A stretch of DNA of 64,000 nucleotides from Cyanidium caldarium (GCA_026184775.1 JANCYW010000015.1:186001-250000); one strand, 5' to 3'; numbered from the stretch's first letter, positions 48,184 to 57,663 are shown. Numbers and translations: made by a program. Notes: generated from the letters alone by a model not told the origin.

Positions 48184-49156
48184 ATGGCCGAGCCGTACGC
48201 GCCGCTGCACGAGTACACGCCGCGGACGAGGCTATGTTGGGTCGTCCGCGGTCGGGAGTGTTGCGCCCGCAGGAGAACGGGTTGCGTAACGGGAAGCGCA
48301 GAGGAGGTGGTGGGGAGGGGAGGCGACGAGGCCATGAGTGTGGTGTACGACGTGTTGACGGGAGGTGCGAGTGGCCACGGTGTCGACGAGGAGGGGGTGG
48401 AATGGGGGAGCGCGTCACCGATGCATGGCTCACCCGTCCCAAGCGTTTCTGCGACAGCAACGTCGTCCTCATCATCGCCGGGCGGCGGCCGGTGTAGTGC
48501 GCTGGACGCCACCTCACTGGTGTCTGCGAGTGGGAGTGGGACGACAGAGACAACAAGCTCTCTGTGGAATGCCTCTGAGCAAGAGTGGCTACGGCGGTTG
48601 CAACAGATGCTGTCGGAGGTGCATAACGGTGCTCGACAAGTGGCAGTGCTGCAGGATGCGTGTGCGACGCTGGGCAGGACGACAGGGCAAAGGTGCCCCA
48701 CGGAACCTATCGACGATGCACATACACCGCCATGGGTCACGCTGGCTATGCACCATGCCAATTGTTTGCGACAGCTGTGGACGCATGAACAGCGCGGCAA
48801 CGCCGCGCTGCGAGCAGCATTCACGCAGATGACGGAGGAGAGCGTGGACAGGGAGAGGGTGTGGGTATCCCGTGGGAGCGCGCCCGATCGTCCCTTTCGG
48901 GTGGCGTGTTGGGTAGTGCTGGCCCTAGTGCGATGGCGACGACGGTGGCAGCAACGCACTGCACGCGCCGAGAGCGCCCATTCAACGCGGCATCGCGGCT
49001 CGGCACCGGTCGCATCCGCGGTCCGCCATCCCCCGTGTTGTCGGCGCTTCGAGTCGTTGGCGCGCGCGGTCCGCCACGATGCCCGGCGTCGTCTGCGCGC
49101 CTACCAACGGGCGCTCGCGCATCTGGCGCGGAATGTGTACACGCAGACACCTGGCA

Positions 49157-49199
<43 letters not shown>

Positions 49200-49386
49200 A
49201 TCACCGCCACCGGTGCAGTCCACGACCACCCGTCACGCATCGGCAGCACCGCTGGCGCAGCGGCTCGCCCGTATGCGGCAACAACTGGACAGCCGCATCA
49301 ACGCCCGGAGAGACGGAAAGCGCACCCATTCGCATGGCTCCACCTACCTCCATCACCTGGAGGCCGTGCAGCACCTGTTGCGATAA
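48184..49386 (+). CDS. Hypothetical protein with Asp run, unknown
   Basis: A 400-residue frame from ATG 48184. A Ser/Gly-rich N-terminal third is followed by a helical central part (SEQEWLRRLQQMLSEV, then LAMHHANCLRQLWTHEQ), an Arg-rich segment, and thirteen consecutive Asp from a GAC run (about 49157-49200). A basic helical tail closes it. No family was recognised. The opposite strand carries a 319-codon frame over 48000-48959, but its Ser/Thr/Cys-rich product looks non-coding. Orientation and spacing (100 bp before RPC25) agree with the plus-strand gene. An alternative start is ATG 48334 (MSVVYDVL). Confidence 0.5.
49157..49200. repeat. GAC trinucleotide run (poly-Asp codons)
   Basis: A near-perfect GAC repeat of about 43 bp within the orphan gene, read as poly-Asp. 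Confidence 0.92.
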
Positions 49387-49486
49387 ACTCGGCGATGCAT
49401 GCCTCCGTGGCACCGAGTTGTCTGCCGCGGCGACTTGGTTTGTCGTTGACCACGTGCGACGTCCCTCAGCAAGTGCGCCTCGGTTC

Positions 49487-50431
49487 ATGTTCCGCTTGAT
49501 CCGCTTGGAGTGTCGAGTGGGCATACCACCGTCGCTACTACACCACACGCTCTCGGACGCCCTGTTGCACGCGGCCAAGCAACGCTTCTGCGGCCGGGTG
49601 CTACCGCCGTACGGCCTGACGGTGACCGTGCAATCGGCAGTGCCGCGGGTCTGCCCTCACTCTCCCCCATTTCACCCGGTTGACGGCCACACCGGTCAGT
49701 GCTGGGTGACGGTGCAGGCCGACGTGGTGGTGTGGGCACCGCAGCCGCACGAGGTGCTGCTGGCGCAAGTGCGCTCGTGCAGTCCGCAGGGGGTGCGGGC
49801 GTCGGCGCTGAACGGGTTCGACGTGGTGCTGGTGCCGCCGGGCTCGCTGATGGAGCCGTGCACGTGGGATGAAGAGCGGCGGTGCTGGTCGTGGCGATAT
49901 GCGGAGGAGGAGTTTGTGGTGCACGAGGCGGACTGGGTGCGCGTGCGAGTAGAGCGGGTGGAGTTTCGGGAGGGAGGCGGTGATGAGGGAGCGGCCGGGT
50001 ATTCGAAGGGGGCGGCGCAGGCGGTGCGACAATGGCGGCAACAGCAGCAGCAGCAGCAGCAACAACAACAGCGGGGGCGCGTCGGGCGGGACGTCCACCA
50101 GTCAGGCGGTGAGGTGAAGGGCGGTGAGGCGGCCACCGCCATTCCCGCATCGGTGTCGCTGTGGCCACCGCCGGCGCCGCTGCCGTCGCTACACGCCGAC
50201 GAAGCCGAAGCCGGCAAGTCGATGCCAGAGGCGCACGCATCGCCGTACCGCTGCCTGCCGGACGAGCGCGAGCTGTGGGAGAGCGACCTGCTGCCGATGC
50301 GCGTGTGGGCGCGTATGGATCGGCCTGGTCTGGGGTGCGTCGAGTGGTGGGCGTCGCCCGCTGAGCATCCCCGATGGCGGGAGACGGCGAGAGGGGAGGG
50401 CGAGGAGGTTTCCATGCGGAACGGGCCTTAG
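49487..50431 (+). CDS. RPC25: RNA polymerase III subunit RPC25/RPC8
   Basis: A 314-residue protein. The N-terminal Rpb7-like domain begins MFRLIRLECRVGIPPSLL and continues to VLPPYGLTVTV. An S1/OB-like domain follows with a VTVQADVVVWAPQPHEVLLA strand and the segment SALNGFDVVLVPPGSL, then WDEERRCWSWRY. This is the order of the Rpb7/RPC25 family that forms the stalk of RNA polymerase III with RPC17 and helps initiation. The FDVVLVPPxxL and W-x-W-x-Y features favour RPC25 over Rpb7. It is longer than usual (about 210 residues) because of a ten-Gln run (about 50039-50071) and a Pro/Glu-rich C-terminus. ATG 49487 matches the family start exactly. Confidence 0.87.
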   Translation: MFRLIRLECRVGIPPSLLHHTLSDALLHAAKQRFCGRVLPPYGLTVTVQSAVPRVCPHSPPFHPVDGHTGQCWVTVQADVVVWAPQPHEVLLAQVRSCSPQGVRASALNGFDVVLVPPGSLMEPCTWDEERRCWSWRYAEEEFVVHEADWVRVRVERVEFREGGGDEGAAGYSKGAAQAVRQWRQQQQQQQQQQQRGRVGRDVHQSGGEVKGGEAATAIPASVSLWPPPAPLPSLHADEAEAGKSMPEAHASPYRCLPDERELWESDLLPMRVWARMDRPGLGCVEWWASPAEHPRWRETARGEGEEVSMRNGP

Positions 50432-50918
50432 GAAGGGGGACAGGGTGTACAGCGATGCAGAGACGGAAGCGATGGGTGTGTGTGTGTGTGTAAATGGTCT
50501 GTAGGAATGCGTGCCAATCGTAGCGGGCAGGCAAGCATTGTCGATGGCAGATGCAGGCAACTCAGACCCTCTTGCGTGAATGCAGCCCGCTGCGATGATG
50601 TCCCTGCGTCACGTTGAGGTGACCCGTGCGCAAGACCGGGAGCGGAACGCGAGTGGAGACCGAATGGGCCGTCGACTTTCCAAACCATTCCAGAAGGTAG
50701 TGGAGACCGAATTTCAGTATGCGATGCGAGTCGCGCGACCTCGATGCACGCCCCCGGGCGGACATCGCAGCGGCTCCCGGACTCGACGCCACACGCACAC
50801 GTCGCGATGCGGGAAACATGGGGCGTCTTCGGCGGCGCCGGCGCTGCCATTGTCGACGTGAAGCGGTGTGTTGGCGTGCCTGTCGCGCTCCCAGTGAACG
50901 CTTCTCACGCCTTGGCCG
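50432..50918. other. Intergenic, RPC25 3' flank and ArsJ-like 5' flank
   Basis: 487 bp with a (GT)8 run at about 50476-50491, close to the RPC25 stop. A frame over 50580-50861 contains an oddly good start segment but no known domain; it was not called. Confidence 0.4.
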
Positions 50919-52577
50919 ATGGAGACGAACAGCAGCGACGTCGGTGCGACCAGCGCGCCGCCCCCTCCGCCGCCACACTCGCAAAGCACTGTTTCATCTG
51001 CCGATGACAGCATCGAACACGAGGGGCAGACCGACGGGGTGGAAGATGAGTCAAGTGGCTATGGAGCAAAGGTTCCCACCGACCAGCCTGAGGAGCAACT
51101 CGCCGCCGGTGCGCGCACTTCCCGGTTTCGCCGCTGGCGAGACGAGTTGGCGGCACTCAAGCCGTACGTGGTGGTGACCACCACCTATCTGCTCTTTTCC
51201 CTCACCGATGGCGGTATCCGCATGGTCGTGCTGCTGTACTCGATTTCTTTGGGCTTTTCGGCGCTGGCCACTGCGCTCATGTTCGCCTCCTACGAGCTGT
51301 CGGGCGTGGTGACCAATATCTTGGCCGGCATGATCGGGTCGGCGTGGGGCATTCGCACGCCGCTGCTTATCGGGTTGGGCTTTCAGACCGTGTCGCTGGG
51401 CATGCTGTTCGTTTGGCAGGCGGAGCAATCGGTGTTGCACAATGTGCACGGCGCCATCTACGTGGCCGCAGCTCAGGTGCTCAGCGGCGCCGCCAAAGAC
51501 ATGGTGAAGCTGTCCGGCAAATCCATCTCCCGCCTGGTGACGCCCGAGTCGAAGCAAACGCGCTTGTTTCGTCTGGTGGCGTTCATTACCGGTTTTAAGA
51601 ACACCTTCAAGGGCCTCGGTTATATCCTCGGCGCCGGTCTGGTGCAAGTGTCCTATTACGGGGTGCTGGCGGCGCTGTTGGGCATTATTGGCGTGACGGT
51701 GCCGATCGTGTTGTGGGGACTGGACTGGGACACCGGACGCGTTCCCCGCGACTACGTATCGTTGCGCCGCATGCTCACCGTGAATCACAACGTGGGCTTC
51801 CTGTGTCTGGCGCGGGTGTTTTTGTTCGGCACGCGGGACTTGTGGCTCGAGGTGCCTATTCTGTACTTTCTGCAGAACGGGGTGTATGGCTTTGGCTGGC
51901 CGGATTACGCGGTAGGCCTGTTCGTGGGCATTTACACGATCGTGTACGGCCAAGTGCAGAGCTGGGCACCGCAGTACCTGTTACGGCCGCTGGGACAGAT
52001 GCCGGCCAACCGGTACACCACACTGTTCTGGACGCTGTGGCTGTTCCCGATCACCTTTCTCATCGGCGGCATCTTGCAGTGGTCGCCGCAGTTTGCCGAT
52101 CGGGACCTCGGCTCGATGATCTCCTTCGTGCTTATCATGGTGATGGTGTTCTCGTGCGTGTTCGCGGTCAACTCGTCGGTACACAGCTACCTCATCGTGA
52201 AGTACACGGCAGGCGACAAAGTGGCGATGACGGTCGGCTTCTACTACATGACCAACGCGGTCGGTCGCTTCGTGGGCACCATCGGCGGCGGCGCCCTGTA
52301 CACTTTTGTGAGCAGCAACAGGGTGGTGAGTCTGGCGAGCTGCTTCTGGGTTTCGCTGGGTTTCATTGTGCTGGCAGAGCTGTTCACCATATTTCTGCGC
52401 GATAATCAGGGCGGTTTTCAGTGCGGTCGCTGTATCCGCTATGGCGTCGACGATGCATCGACGCCAACGGACACGCGCAAGGATGCGACGGCCGCAGACA
52501 AGCCGTCGGTAGAGAGCGATATCGACAAGGACGTCGAGAAGGCACAGTCAGAGGCAGCGGTGAACAAGGAGGCGTAG
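50919..52577 (+). CDS. arsJ: ArsJ-like MFS organoarsenical efflux permease
   Basis: A 552-residue protein with a hydrophilic N-terminus of about 85 residues, then about twelve membrane helices of the major facilitator fold. Segments match bacterial ArsJ as remembered: LLFSLTDGGIRMVVLL, ASYELSGVVTNILAG, VLSGAAKDMVKLSGKS, VAFITGFKNTFKGLGYILG and ARVFLFGTRDLWLEVPI. ArsJ exports 1-arseno-3-phosphoglycerate, made from arsenate by glyceraldehyde-3-phosphate dehydrogenase, giving arsenate resistance. Substrate and membrane (plasma, vacuole or plastid) are inferred only. No GAPDH gene is adjacent, unlike in bacterial ars operons. The added N- and C-terminal tails (the last ~60 residues are Asp/Lys-rich) are eukaryotic in style. 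Bacterial transfer is plausible for algae of arsenic-rich hot springs but unproven here. Confidence 0.8.
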   Translation: METNSSDVGATSAPPPPPPHSQSTVSSADDSIEHEGQTDGVEDESSGYGAKVPTDQPEEQLAAGARTSRFRRWRDELAALKPYVVVTTTYLLFSLTDGGIRMVVLLYSISLGFSALATALMFASYELSGVVTNILAGMIGSAWGIRTPLLIGLGFQTVSLGMLFVWQAEQSVLHNVHGAIYVAAAQVLSGAAKDMVKLSGKSISRLVTPESKQTRLFRLVAFITGFKNTFKGLGYILGAGLVQVSYYGVLAALLGIIGVTVPIVLWGLDWDTGRVPRDYVSLRRMLTVNHNVGFLCLARVFLFGTRDLWLEVPILYFLQNGVYGFGWPDYAVGLFVGIYTIVYGQVQSWAPQYLLRPLGQMPANRYTTLFWTLWLFPITFLIGGILQWSPQFADRDLGSMISFVLIMVMVFSCVFAVNSSVHSYLIVKYTAGDKVAMTVGFYYMTNAVGRFVGTIGGGALYTFVSSNRVVSLASCFWVSLGFIVLAELFTIFLRDNQGGFQCGRCIRYGVDDASTPTDTRKDATAADKPSVESDIDKDVEKAQSEAAVNKEA

Positions 52578-52895
52578 GTAGCGGTGACCAGCAAGGAGGG
52601 GCAGGGTGCTCCATTATGAAAGAGGAGAGCAGATAGCAGTAAAATTGTAGAGATAACTGTGAGGAAGCACGTTGCACATCACGTGGTATATGTCGCCGCG
52701 GTGCGCACAACCACCCGTGCTCCCCGGTGGTCTCCCGCGGGCGTCCCATCGTCGGGGCGCTCAGATCTCGGCTGCTCGCCTCTCGGGGCGGCGACGTCAT
52801 CCGCCGCGACGACACCTCGTGTTGCAAACACCGATTCCAGCGGGTGTTGCCTCTCAACGTTTACCTCTTCAGGGCCTAACCACACACTCAGCGCT
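52578..52895. other. Intergenic, nothing recognised
   Basis: 318 bp between co-directional genes. An A-rich stretch just after the ArsJ-like stop may belong to its 3' UTR. Confidence 0.4.
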
Positions 52896-53933
52896 ATGCA
52901 AGCCTCGACTGTCATCAGTTTCATCCCTTCCTCAGGCGTTCGCGCCTCCTCTTCCTGGCGATCCCGCGACCGACTCGCTCCTGCCCGCTCTTCGCATCGA
53001 CGCTACCGCGTGGCTGCCCACTGCTGCACCCAGTCGCCATCATCGCGACCATCTCTCCGCATACCTTCTTCGGTGGAGATGGCCGCCGAGCAGGCCCAGC
53101 AGGCATTGCGGACGGCGGAGCAGCAGCAGCAGCAGCGACGACTGCGGGTGGATGTGGACACCGCCCTGGGCGACGAGACGTTTTCCGCACTGAAAAATTC
53201 GCTGCCTTTCATCCGGGCGTTTGCGCTGCGGTGGGTATCGGAGCGGCCGAACGACCGCTTGTGGCTCACGCTGCCCGATGCGGGCTCGGCGGCCATGCTG
53301 AAGCGCGACTGGTCTTCGGACGCGACACTGCGCCAGGTGCACCTCGCCGCGGTCGACAACGTGTGCGACGATTGGCGTCGGGCGACACCGGATACGCGAC
53401 CGCGGTTGGTGGTGGTGGCCGCGCCGGCCGCCACCGAAGCCGAAACCCTGTTGGAACTGGCGCAGGCGATCGTGCCACTGAAACGGGAGGAGGCGGAGGA
53501 GGAGGCGGAGGAGGAGGCGCCGCCCGACGCGGTGCACGACGGCGATGCCGCGGCGTCGCTGCTCATTCTGAACGGCAACTTGGTGGATATGGGCGCCACC
53601 GGGTTGGGATTGTCGGCGCGCCGGTTGCGCCAAGAGTTGCTGGAGACGCTGCTGCCGGTGTACTATTTGCGCACGACGCCGTGGGGCGTGATCTTCCGGC
53701 AGTACCCACTGCGGTGGTCGGTGTGGGTAGATCAGCCGGGGCGCGGCGACGAGCCGTTCCGCCTGGTGACCGATGCGCTGGAGGAGATGCCCACCGCCGA
53801 GGAGCTGGAGCGGCTGCTGGCTGGTGAGCGATCCGGCAGCGGATCGACAGCGGTCGCAGCGGAGCGTGGGCCGCCCTGGGCGTCGATGTTTCGGGCGTTG
53901 TCGCGCTTTTTGGACGCCTATCGCCGGGGATAG
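52896..53933 (+). CDS. DUF1995 plastid protein
   Basis: A 345-residue protein from ATG 52896. The first about 60 residues (MQASTVISFIPSSGV, then Ser/Arg-rich) look like a plastid transit peptide with Phe near the start; the mature part begins around MAAEQAQ (ATG 53079). The body has features of DUF1995, a family of cyanobacteria and plastids: LVVVAAPAATEAE, then ILNGNLVDMG, and the closing YYLRTTPWGVIFRQYPLRW. In plants, members include the photosystem II assembly factor LPA3. The domain assignment is from memory of its pattern. A Gln run (five) and a Glu/Ala repeat interrupt it. The stop is 7 bp from that of the convergent amidotransferase gene. Confidence 0.72.
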   Translation: MQASTVISFIPSSGVRASSSWRSRDRLAPARSSHRRYRVAAHCCTQSPSSRPSLRIPSSVEMAAEQAQQALRTAEQQQQQRRLRVDVDTALGDETFSALKNSLPFIRAFALRWVSERPNDRLWLTLPDAGSAAMLKRDWSSDATLRQVHLAAVDNVCDDWRRATPDTRPRLVVVAAPAATEAETLLELAQAIVPLKREEAEEEAEEEAPPDAVHDGDAAASLLILNGNLVDMGATGLGLSARRLRQELLETLLPVYYLRTTPWGVIFRQYPLRWSVWVDQPGRGDEPFRLVTDALEEMPTAEELERLLAGERSGSGSTAVAAERGPPWASMFRALSRFLDAYRRG

Positions 53934-53940
53934 AAAGGAC

Positions 53941-55647
53941 TTAGGCGGACGGCGGAGAAGTCTCGGCGGGTGAAGTGGCAGATGCTGCATCGGCCCATCG
54001 CGCCAGCTGTTGCAACCATGGTGCCACCCGTTGCAACACGGTTGGCGATTGCCGCCGCAGCAGGTGCTGCACTTTGCGCTGTGTCGGGGTTTCCGCCGCC
54101 ACCGTCACCGCCCCCGCTCCCTGCTCACCGCTGCGCTCAGGCGACGTGTCTAGGCATTCCTGCAGCATCTCGCCGATGGCGCTCACCAGCAGCCGCGCCT
54201 GCTTCCCCGCCGCATCCACCGTCGAGTCTCTCTCACCGTGCGACCGCTCGGCCACATCGCTGCGTGATACCGTCTTCCGCAGGGCGGTCGTGGCCGGACT
54301 GTCTACATTTCGTCGCTCTTTCCGGGTGTAGTAGCGACCGCCATATACCGTAGCGCCCGCCGACTGGAGGCGTCGATTGGCATCCTCCGAGCCGAGCGCG
54401 TCCAACAGGAACGCCGTGCCGATCTCGATGGCCGAGTTCTCGCGCAGCGCCAACTGTCGCCGATGATACATATCTGCGGCAACGCGGAACGTGTCCGCCA
54501 GCAGTGCGCGCTCGGCCTCGAGCGTTTTAGCCTCTGCTGCCGCCGTCGCCGTCGCCTCGGTGGACTGTTTCTGCTGCTGCTGCTGCTGCTGCTGCGGTTG
54601 TTGTTGCCGTCGTTGCCGGGCCACCGCCTCGTACCGCACCACCGCCCGCATGAACGTATCGTACACTTTGGGGCAGCCGCGGTGATCGTACTGTATCTCG
54701 CCATCACGCAGTGCCGCCTCCACATTCACCATGCGCTCCGGATGGAACTGCAGACCGACCAGAAACTGGCCCGCTCCGTCCGGATCGTAACACTGCGGGT
54801 CGTAGTACGCTTCCACCAGGCCGTCGTCCGCGCAAGCCATCGGCTGCAGCCGCGGCGCCAGCTTTTTCACGCCCTGATGGTGGTACGAGTTCACCCACAG
54901 CTCGTCCTGCTCAAACCACCGGTGCAGCGGCGTGTCGGGCACCAGTCGAATGCGATGCCGGTGTCCGTCGTAGTTGGCATAGTCGATGTGGCGCACGGTA
55001 GTGCCCAGCTCGGTCTCGATGTCGTGGTACAGCGTGCCACCGCACGCCACGTTCATGATCTGCGAACCGCGGCACACGCCCAGAAAAGGTATGCCGCGCT
55101 GCAGACACCGACGCACCAGCTCGAATTCGATCGAGTCCCTGGACGGGTCGTGCTGCGTGTCGCTCGGATGCACCTCCTGGATGCGCTGCAAGGTGTCATC
55201 GTCCAGCGACACCCCGCCGCTCTCCTCGTACTGCTTGTAGTACTTGGGGTCGATATCCTCGCCCTCACACAGCAGCAGGCCGTGAAATGGCTCGAACGAG
55301 TCCAGAAACTCGCTCATGCGCGGAACGCGCGGCACGATGATGGGCACACCGCCGCCCGCCACCACCAGCTCCAAGTGAAACTCGCCCACAAAGTCCACAA
55401 ACTTCTGTTTGCGCACGTGTCGGCGTGACACGATGAGCACCCGGGGCAGTTGCGACGCCAGCAGGTTGAACGAACACTTGCGCGGACTCGATGACAATTC
55501 CCGCACGGGCCATTCATCCCACTCGCCCGCCCTGTTACTGGCGCTACAAGTCTGAGAATGCTCTCCCTGGGGTGTCTGGGTGTTCTTCGACACACCCTGC
55601 TCCTCGCCGTCCACTTTCGGATCCCTTACGTCGGAATTCACCCCCAT
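53941..55647 (-). CDS. Class I glutamine amidotransferase (GAT1_2.1/PuuD-like)
   Basis: A 568-residue protein. Residues about 65-355 form a class I glutamine amidotransferase domain with the nucleophile in FLGVCRGSQ, the His-Glu pair in LQFHPERM, and flanking landmarks RVLIVSRRHVRKQKFVDFVG, LLCEGEDIDPKYY, HIDYANYDGHRHRIRL and NSYHHQGVKKLAPR. These match the plant GAT1_2.1 group and bacterial gamma-glutamyl-GABA hydrolase PuuD (peptidase C26), which hydrolyse gamma-glutamyl amide bonds; the plant substrate is debated. A poly-Gln segment (about 54575-54600) and a long Ala/Glu/Arg-rich C-terminus follow. ATG 55647 was chosen; further upstream the frame opens only with a TTG. Confidence 0.88.
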   Translation of the reverse strand: MGVNSDVRDPKVDGEEQGVSKNTQTPQGEHSQTCSASNRAGEWDEWPVRELSSSPRKCSFNLLASQLPRVLIVSRRHVRKQKFVDFVGEFHLELVVAGGGVPIIVPRVPRMSEFLDSFEPFHGLLLCEGEDIDPKYYKQYEESGGVSLDDDTLQRIQEVHPSDTQHDPSRDSIEFELVRRCLQRGIPFLGVCRGSQIMNVACGGTLYHDIETELGTTVRHIDYANYDGHRHRIRLVPDTPLHRWFEQDELWVNSYHHQGVKKLAPRLQPMACADDGLVEAYYDPQCYDPDGAGQFLVGLQFHPERMVNVEAALRDGEIQYDHRGCPKVYDTFMRAVVRYEAVARQRRQQQPQQQQQQQQKQSTEATATAAAEAKTLEAERALLADTFRVAADMYHRRQLALRENSAIEIGTAFLLDALGSEDANRRLQSAGATVYGGRYYTRKERRNVDSPATTALRKTVSRSDVAERSHGERDSTVDAAGKQARLLVSAIGEMLQECLDTSPERSGEQGAGAVTVAAETPTQRKVQHLLRRQSPTVLQRVAPWLQQLARWADAASATSPAETSPPSA

Positions 55648-55865
55648 GGATGGGGAACAGCCGCGTCCAGCCTCTTGACACGGGTCGTCGGTCGGCTCCA
55701 ACGGCGCGCCGTCGAATCCCCCGTCGTCGTTAGCGGCGCGTTTGACACGTTGCTGACCGCGGGCGCTCTGTCTCGGGTTGCTGCGGAGACGACCCGCTCG
55801 GGACAGACCCGTCCCTCATGCCCGCCTAGTTGTATTTGGGAGAGTACATCAAGTGCGAAAGTAGG

Positions 55866-56975
55866 ATGGGATCGGTGCGTGTCGTCTTCGAGGAGGACGC
55901 GTCGTTTATTGTGGTGCGGCAGGTAGACCTGGAGGGCGCGGCGACGCCGCTGTTCGAGGCGGTGGCGCGGCATTGCGGGTGCACCTGGCCGTCGGCCGAG
56001 GCGGATCTTCCGTGGCAGCTACAGTTTCGGGGTCAGGTGATACGGCCGGAAGACGTGTTGGCGTCCGTGGGGATAGCCAGCGGGGCCACGCTGCGGTGTG
56101 TGCGGGTTGGCAGCGGGCAGAACGTCGCAGGGAGCGAGTTGCTGGCGGCGGTGGCGGCGGTGGATGGGGTATTGTCGACTCTGGCTCGCAGTGCGGAGCG
56201 CGCGGTGCACAGTGGTGGGCAGAGTGCGTGGAAGAGTTTGCAGCGGCTATGGCAGGCGACCGATCCGCCGTGGGGAGACGCGGTGGAGGAGCCGACCCTA
56301 TCCGACAATGTTGGTGGCCGCCGGGCGAAGGCAAACGGAGAGGAGAACGCGGATGTAGCAGCGCCAGAGCCGTCGGCATCCGTCTCCGACGTGCTATCCA
56401 TGTGGAATCGGGTGTGGACACCGGCCGAGCGAGCACAATTGCAGCAATGGATATGGAACAAGTCTTTTACGCGAGCGCAAGTCGAGCAGGCCGCCTTGGC
56501 CATGCGACTGGTCAGCGATGCGCTGCTGGGGGTGTGTGCGCAGCGATCCAGCGCCCAGAAGCCGCCGCTATTCTCGGCAGCGCTGTGCGCTCGAGTGCGC
56601 GCTGTGATTGAGGAGGAAGTGTCACCACCACCACCGACAACAACAACAACAACACCAGATCGCCATCCGGCACCGGCTCCCGATGTTCAACGTCCGGTTC
56701 GTGCCGCGCCTCCTCGACGACGGCGCACCGGTGCGGGCCCGCTCGGCGCTGGCATGAGCCGCAGCCCCGCCGCATTCCCCACCGCCTCCGCCAGCGTCTC
56801 GGGCTACGTGCCGCATCTCGATGCCGGCATGGCAGCCGCTCTGGGTGACGAAGAGGCACAGCGGTGGCGGGTGTTGCTGGCGCGCGACTATCGCACGCTG
56901 CAACGGACCGCTGCAGCGCCCCATGCCCGGAGTGCCGTGTACCGCGCCACGGGCCGCTCCAGTGTCGGTCTATAA
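55866..56975 (+). CDS. Ubiquitin-like-domain protein, BAG6-like layout possible
   Basis: A 369-residue protein. Residues 1-85 look like a ubiquitin fold: SVRVVFEEDASFIVV, then WQLQFRGQVIRPEDVLASVG and ATLRCVRVG, which match the LxFxGxxLxxxxTLxxxGI pattern. A helical middle (MWNRVWTPAERAQLQQWIW) and a Pro/Thr-rich region follow. The C-terminus (EEAQRWRVLLARDY, then SAVYRA) recalls the short C-terminal motif of BAG6/Scythe proteins, but that resemblance is weak. BAG6-like proteins triage tail-anchored and misfolded proteins; such a role is only a guess. ATG 55866 was used; a TTG upstream was ignored. Confidence 0.6.
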   Translation: MGSVRVVFEEDASFIVVRQVDLEGAATPLFEAVARHCGCTWPSAEADLPWQLQFRGQVIRPEDVLASVGIASGATLRCVRVGSGQNVAGSELLAAVAAVDGVLSTLARSAERAVHSGGQSAWKSLQRLWQATDPPWGDAVEEPTLSDNVGGRRAKANGEENADVAAPEPSASVSDVLSMWNRVWTPAERAQLQQWIWNKSFTRAQVEQAALAMRLVSDALLGVCAQRSSAQKPPLFSAALCARVRAVIEEEVSPPPPTTTTTTPDRHPAPAPDVQRPVRAAPPRRRRTGAGPLGAGMSRSPAAFPTASASVSGYVPHLDAGMAAALGDEEAQRWRVLLARDYRTLQRTAAAPHARSAVYRATGRSSVGL

Positions 56976-57066
56976 ACGACACCCGAATAGCCGGCGTGCA
57001 TACACGAAGGCGTGTTCTTGGGTGTGTGCCTCATCACCACGGCCTATCTCCGCTTCCCTCTCTCGC

Positions 57067-57663
57067 TCATTTGGCCCCGCTGGAGGCGGCCGCCGCCGGT
57101 GTCGCGGTGGCATTCCGCCCGTTACTCCCTGCCGCCGCCTTGGCCGTCGGTTGGACTGCCGGCGCCTGCTCCACTTCTGCCTCCGCCTCCGCCTCCGCGT
57201 TCCACGAGTCGTACTGCGGCACGCCCTCGTGTCGCCAGTGATGCACCATGGCGCGCCCAAACGGCACGATATTGCGCCGGTGCACCGACTCCTGGTGCGG
57301 CTCGTACACCACATACGCCAGCCCGTTGCGCTGTGCATAGTCCACGGCCGCCTCTTTGGTGGAGAATGTCAGAAACGTCTGCGACAGCGGGTCGCCGGTG
57401 CTGGTCCAGCCCATGAGCGGATTCACCCAGTTGCCGTACCCGTCGAGCGTCTCGAACTCGGCGCGCCACAACTGCGTCCGCGAGCCGCGCCCCTGCTGGT
57501 TCGCCGAACGCGCCGGCCTGTAGATGCGCACTCGTCGCTCGCGGTGCACTTCCGGCGTGCCGGCTATCCGCGACCGCTCCCCCTCCGACGCCCACCGCAC
57601 CGCACCGAGCCGCCGCGGCGCCCAACGTAGCCGCGTCTGCAGCCAGCGCCACGCAGATCGCAT
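57067..57663 (-). CDS. NDUFS4: Complex I 18-kDa subunit NDUFS4
   Basis: A 198-residue protein. An Arg/Trp-rich mitochondrial presequence (MRSAWRWLQTRLRWAPRR) precedes the NDUFS4 core: VRIYRPARSANQQGRG, WRAEFETLDGYGNWVNPLMG, WTSTGDPLSQTFLTFSTKEA and GLAYVVYEPHQ. The family is an accessory subunit of NADH:ubiquinone oxidoreductase, holding the N-module on the peripheral arm. The C-terminal tail of about 45 residues is Ala/Glu-rich and not part of the family. ATG 57663 starts the presequence. Confidence 0.94.
   Translation of the reverse strand: MRSAWRWLQTRLRWAPRRLGAVRWASEGERSRIAGTPEVHRERRVRIYRPARSANQQGRGSRTQLWRAEFETLDGYGNWVNPLMGWTSTGDPLSQTFLTFSTKEAAVDYAQRNGLAYVVYEPHQESVHRRNIVPFGRAMVHHWRHEGVPQYDSWNAEAEAEAEVEQAPAVQPTAKAAAGSNGRNATATPAAAASSGAK

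Noticed and set aside
48000-48959. 319-codon minus-strand frame opposite the Asp-rich orphan
   Set aside because: The product is Ser/Thr/Cys/Pro-rich with no domain, and gene spacing favours the plus strand. Confidence in the plus-strand gene is also only moderate.
50580-50861. 93-codon frame starting MQPAAMMSLRH, with an internal MGRRLSKPF start
   Set aside because: No domain was recognised, the tail looks like random GC-rich translation, and it is followed by no intron signal that would extend it.
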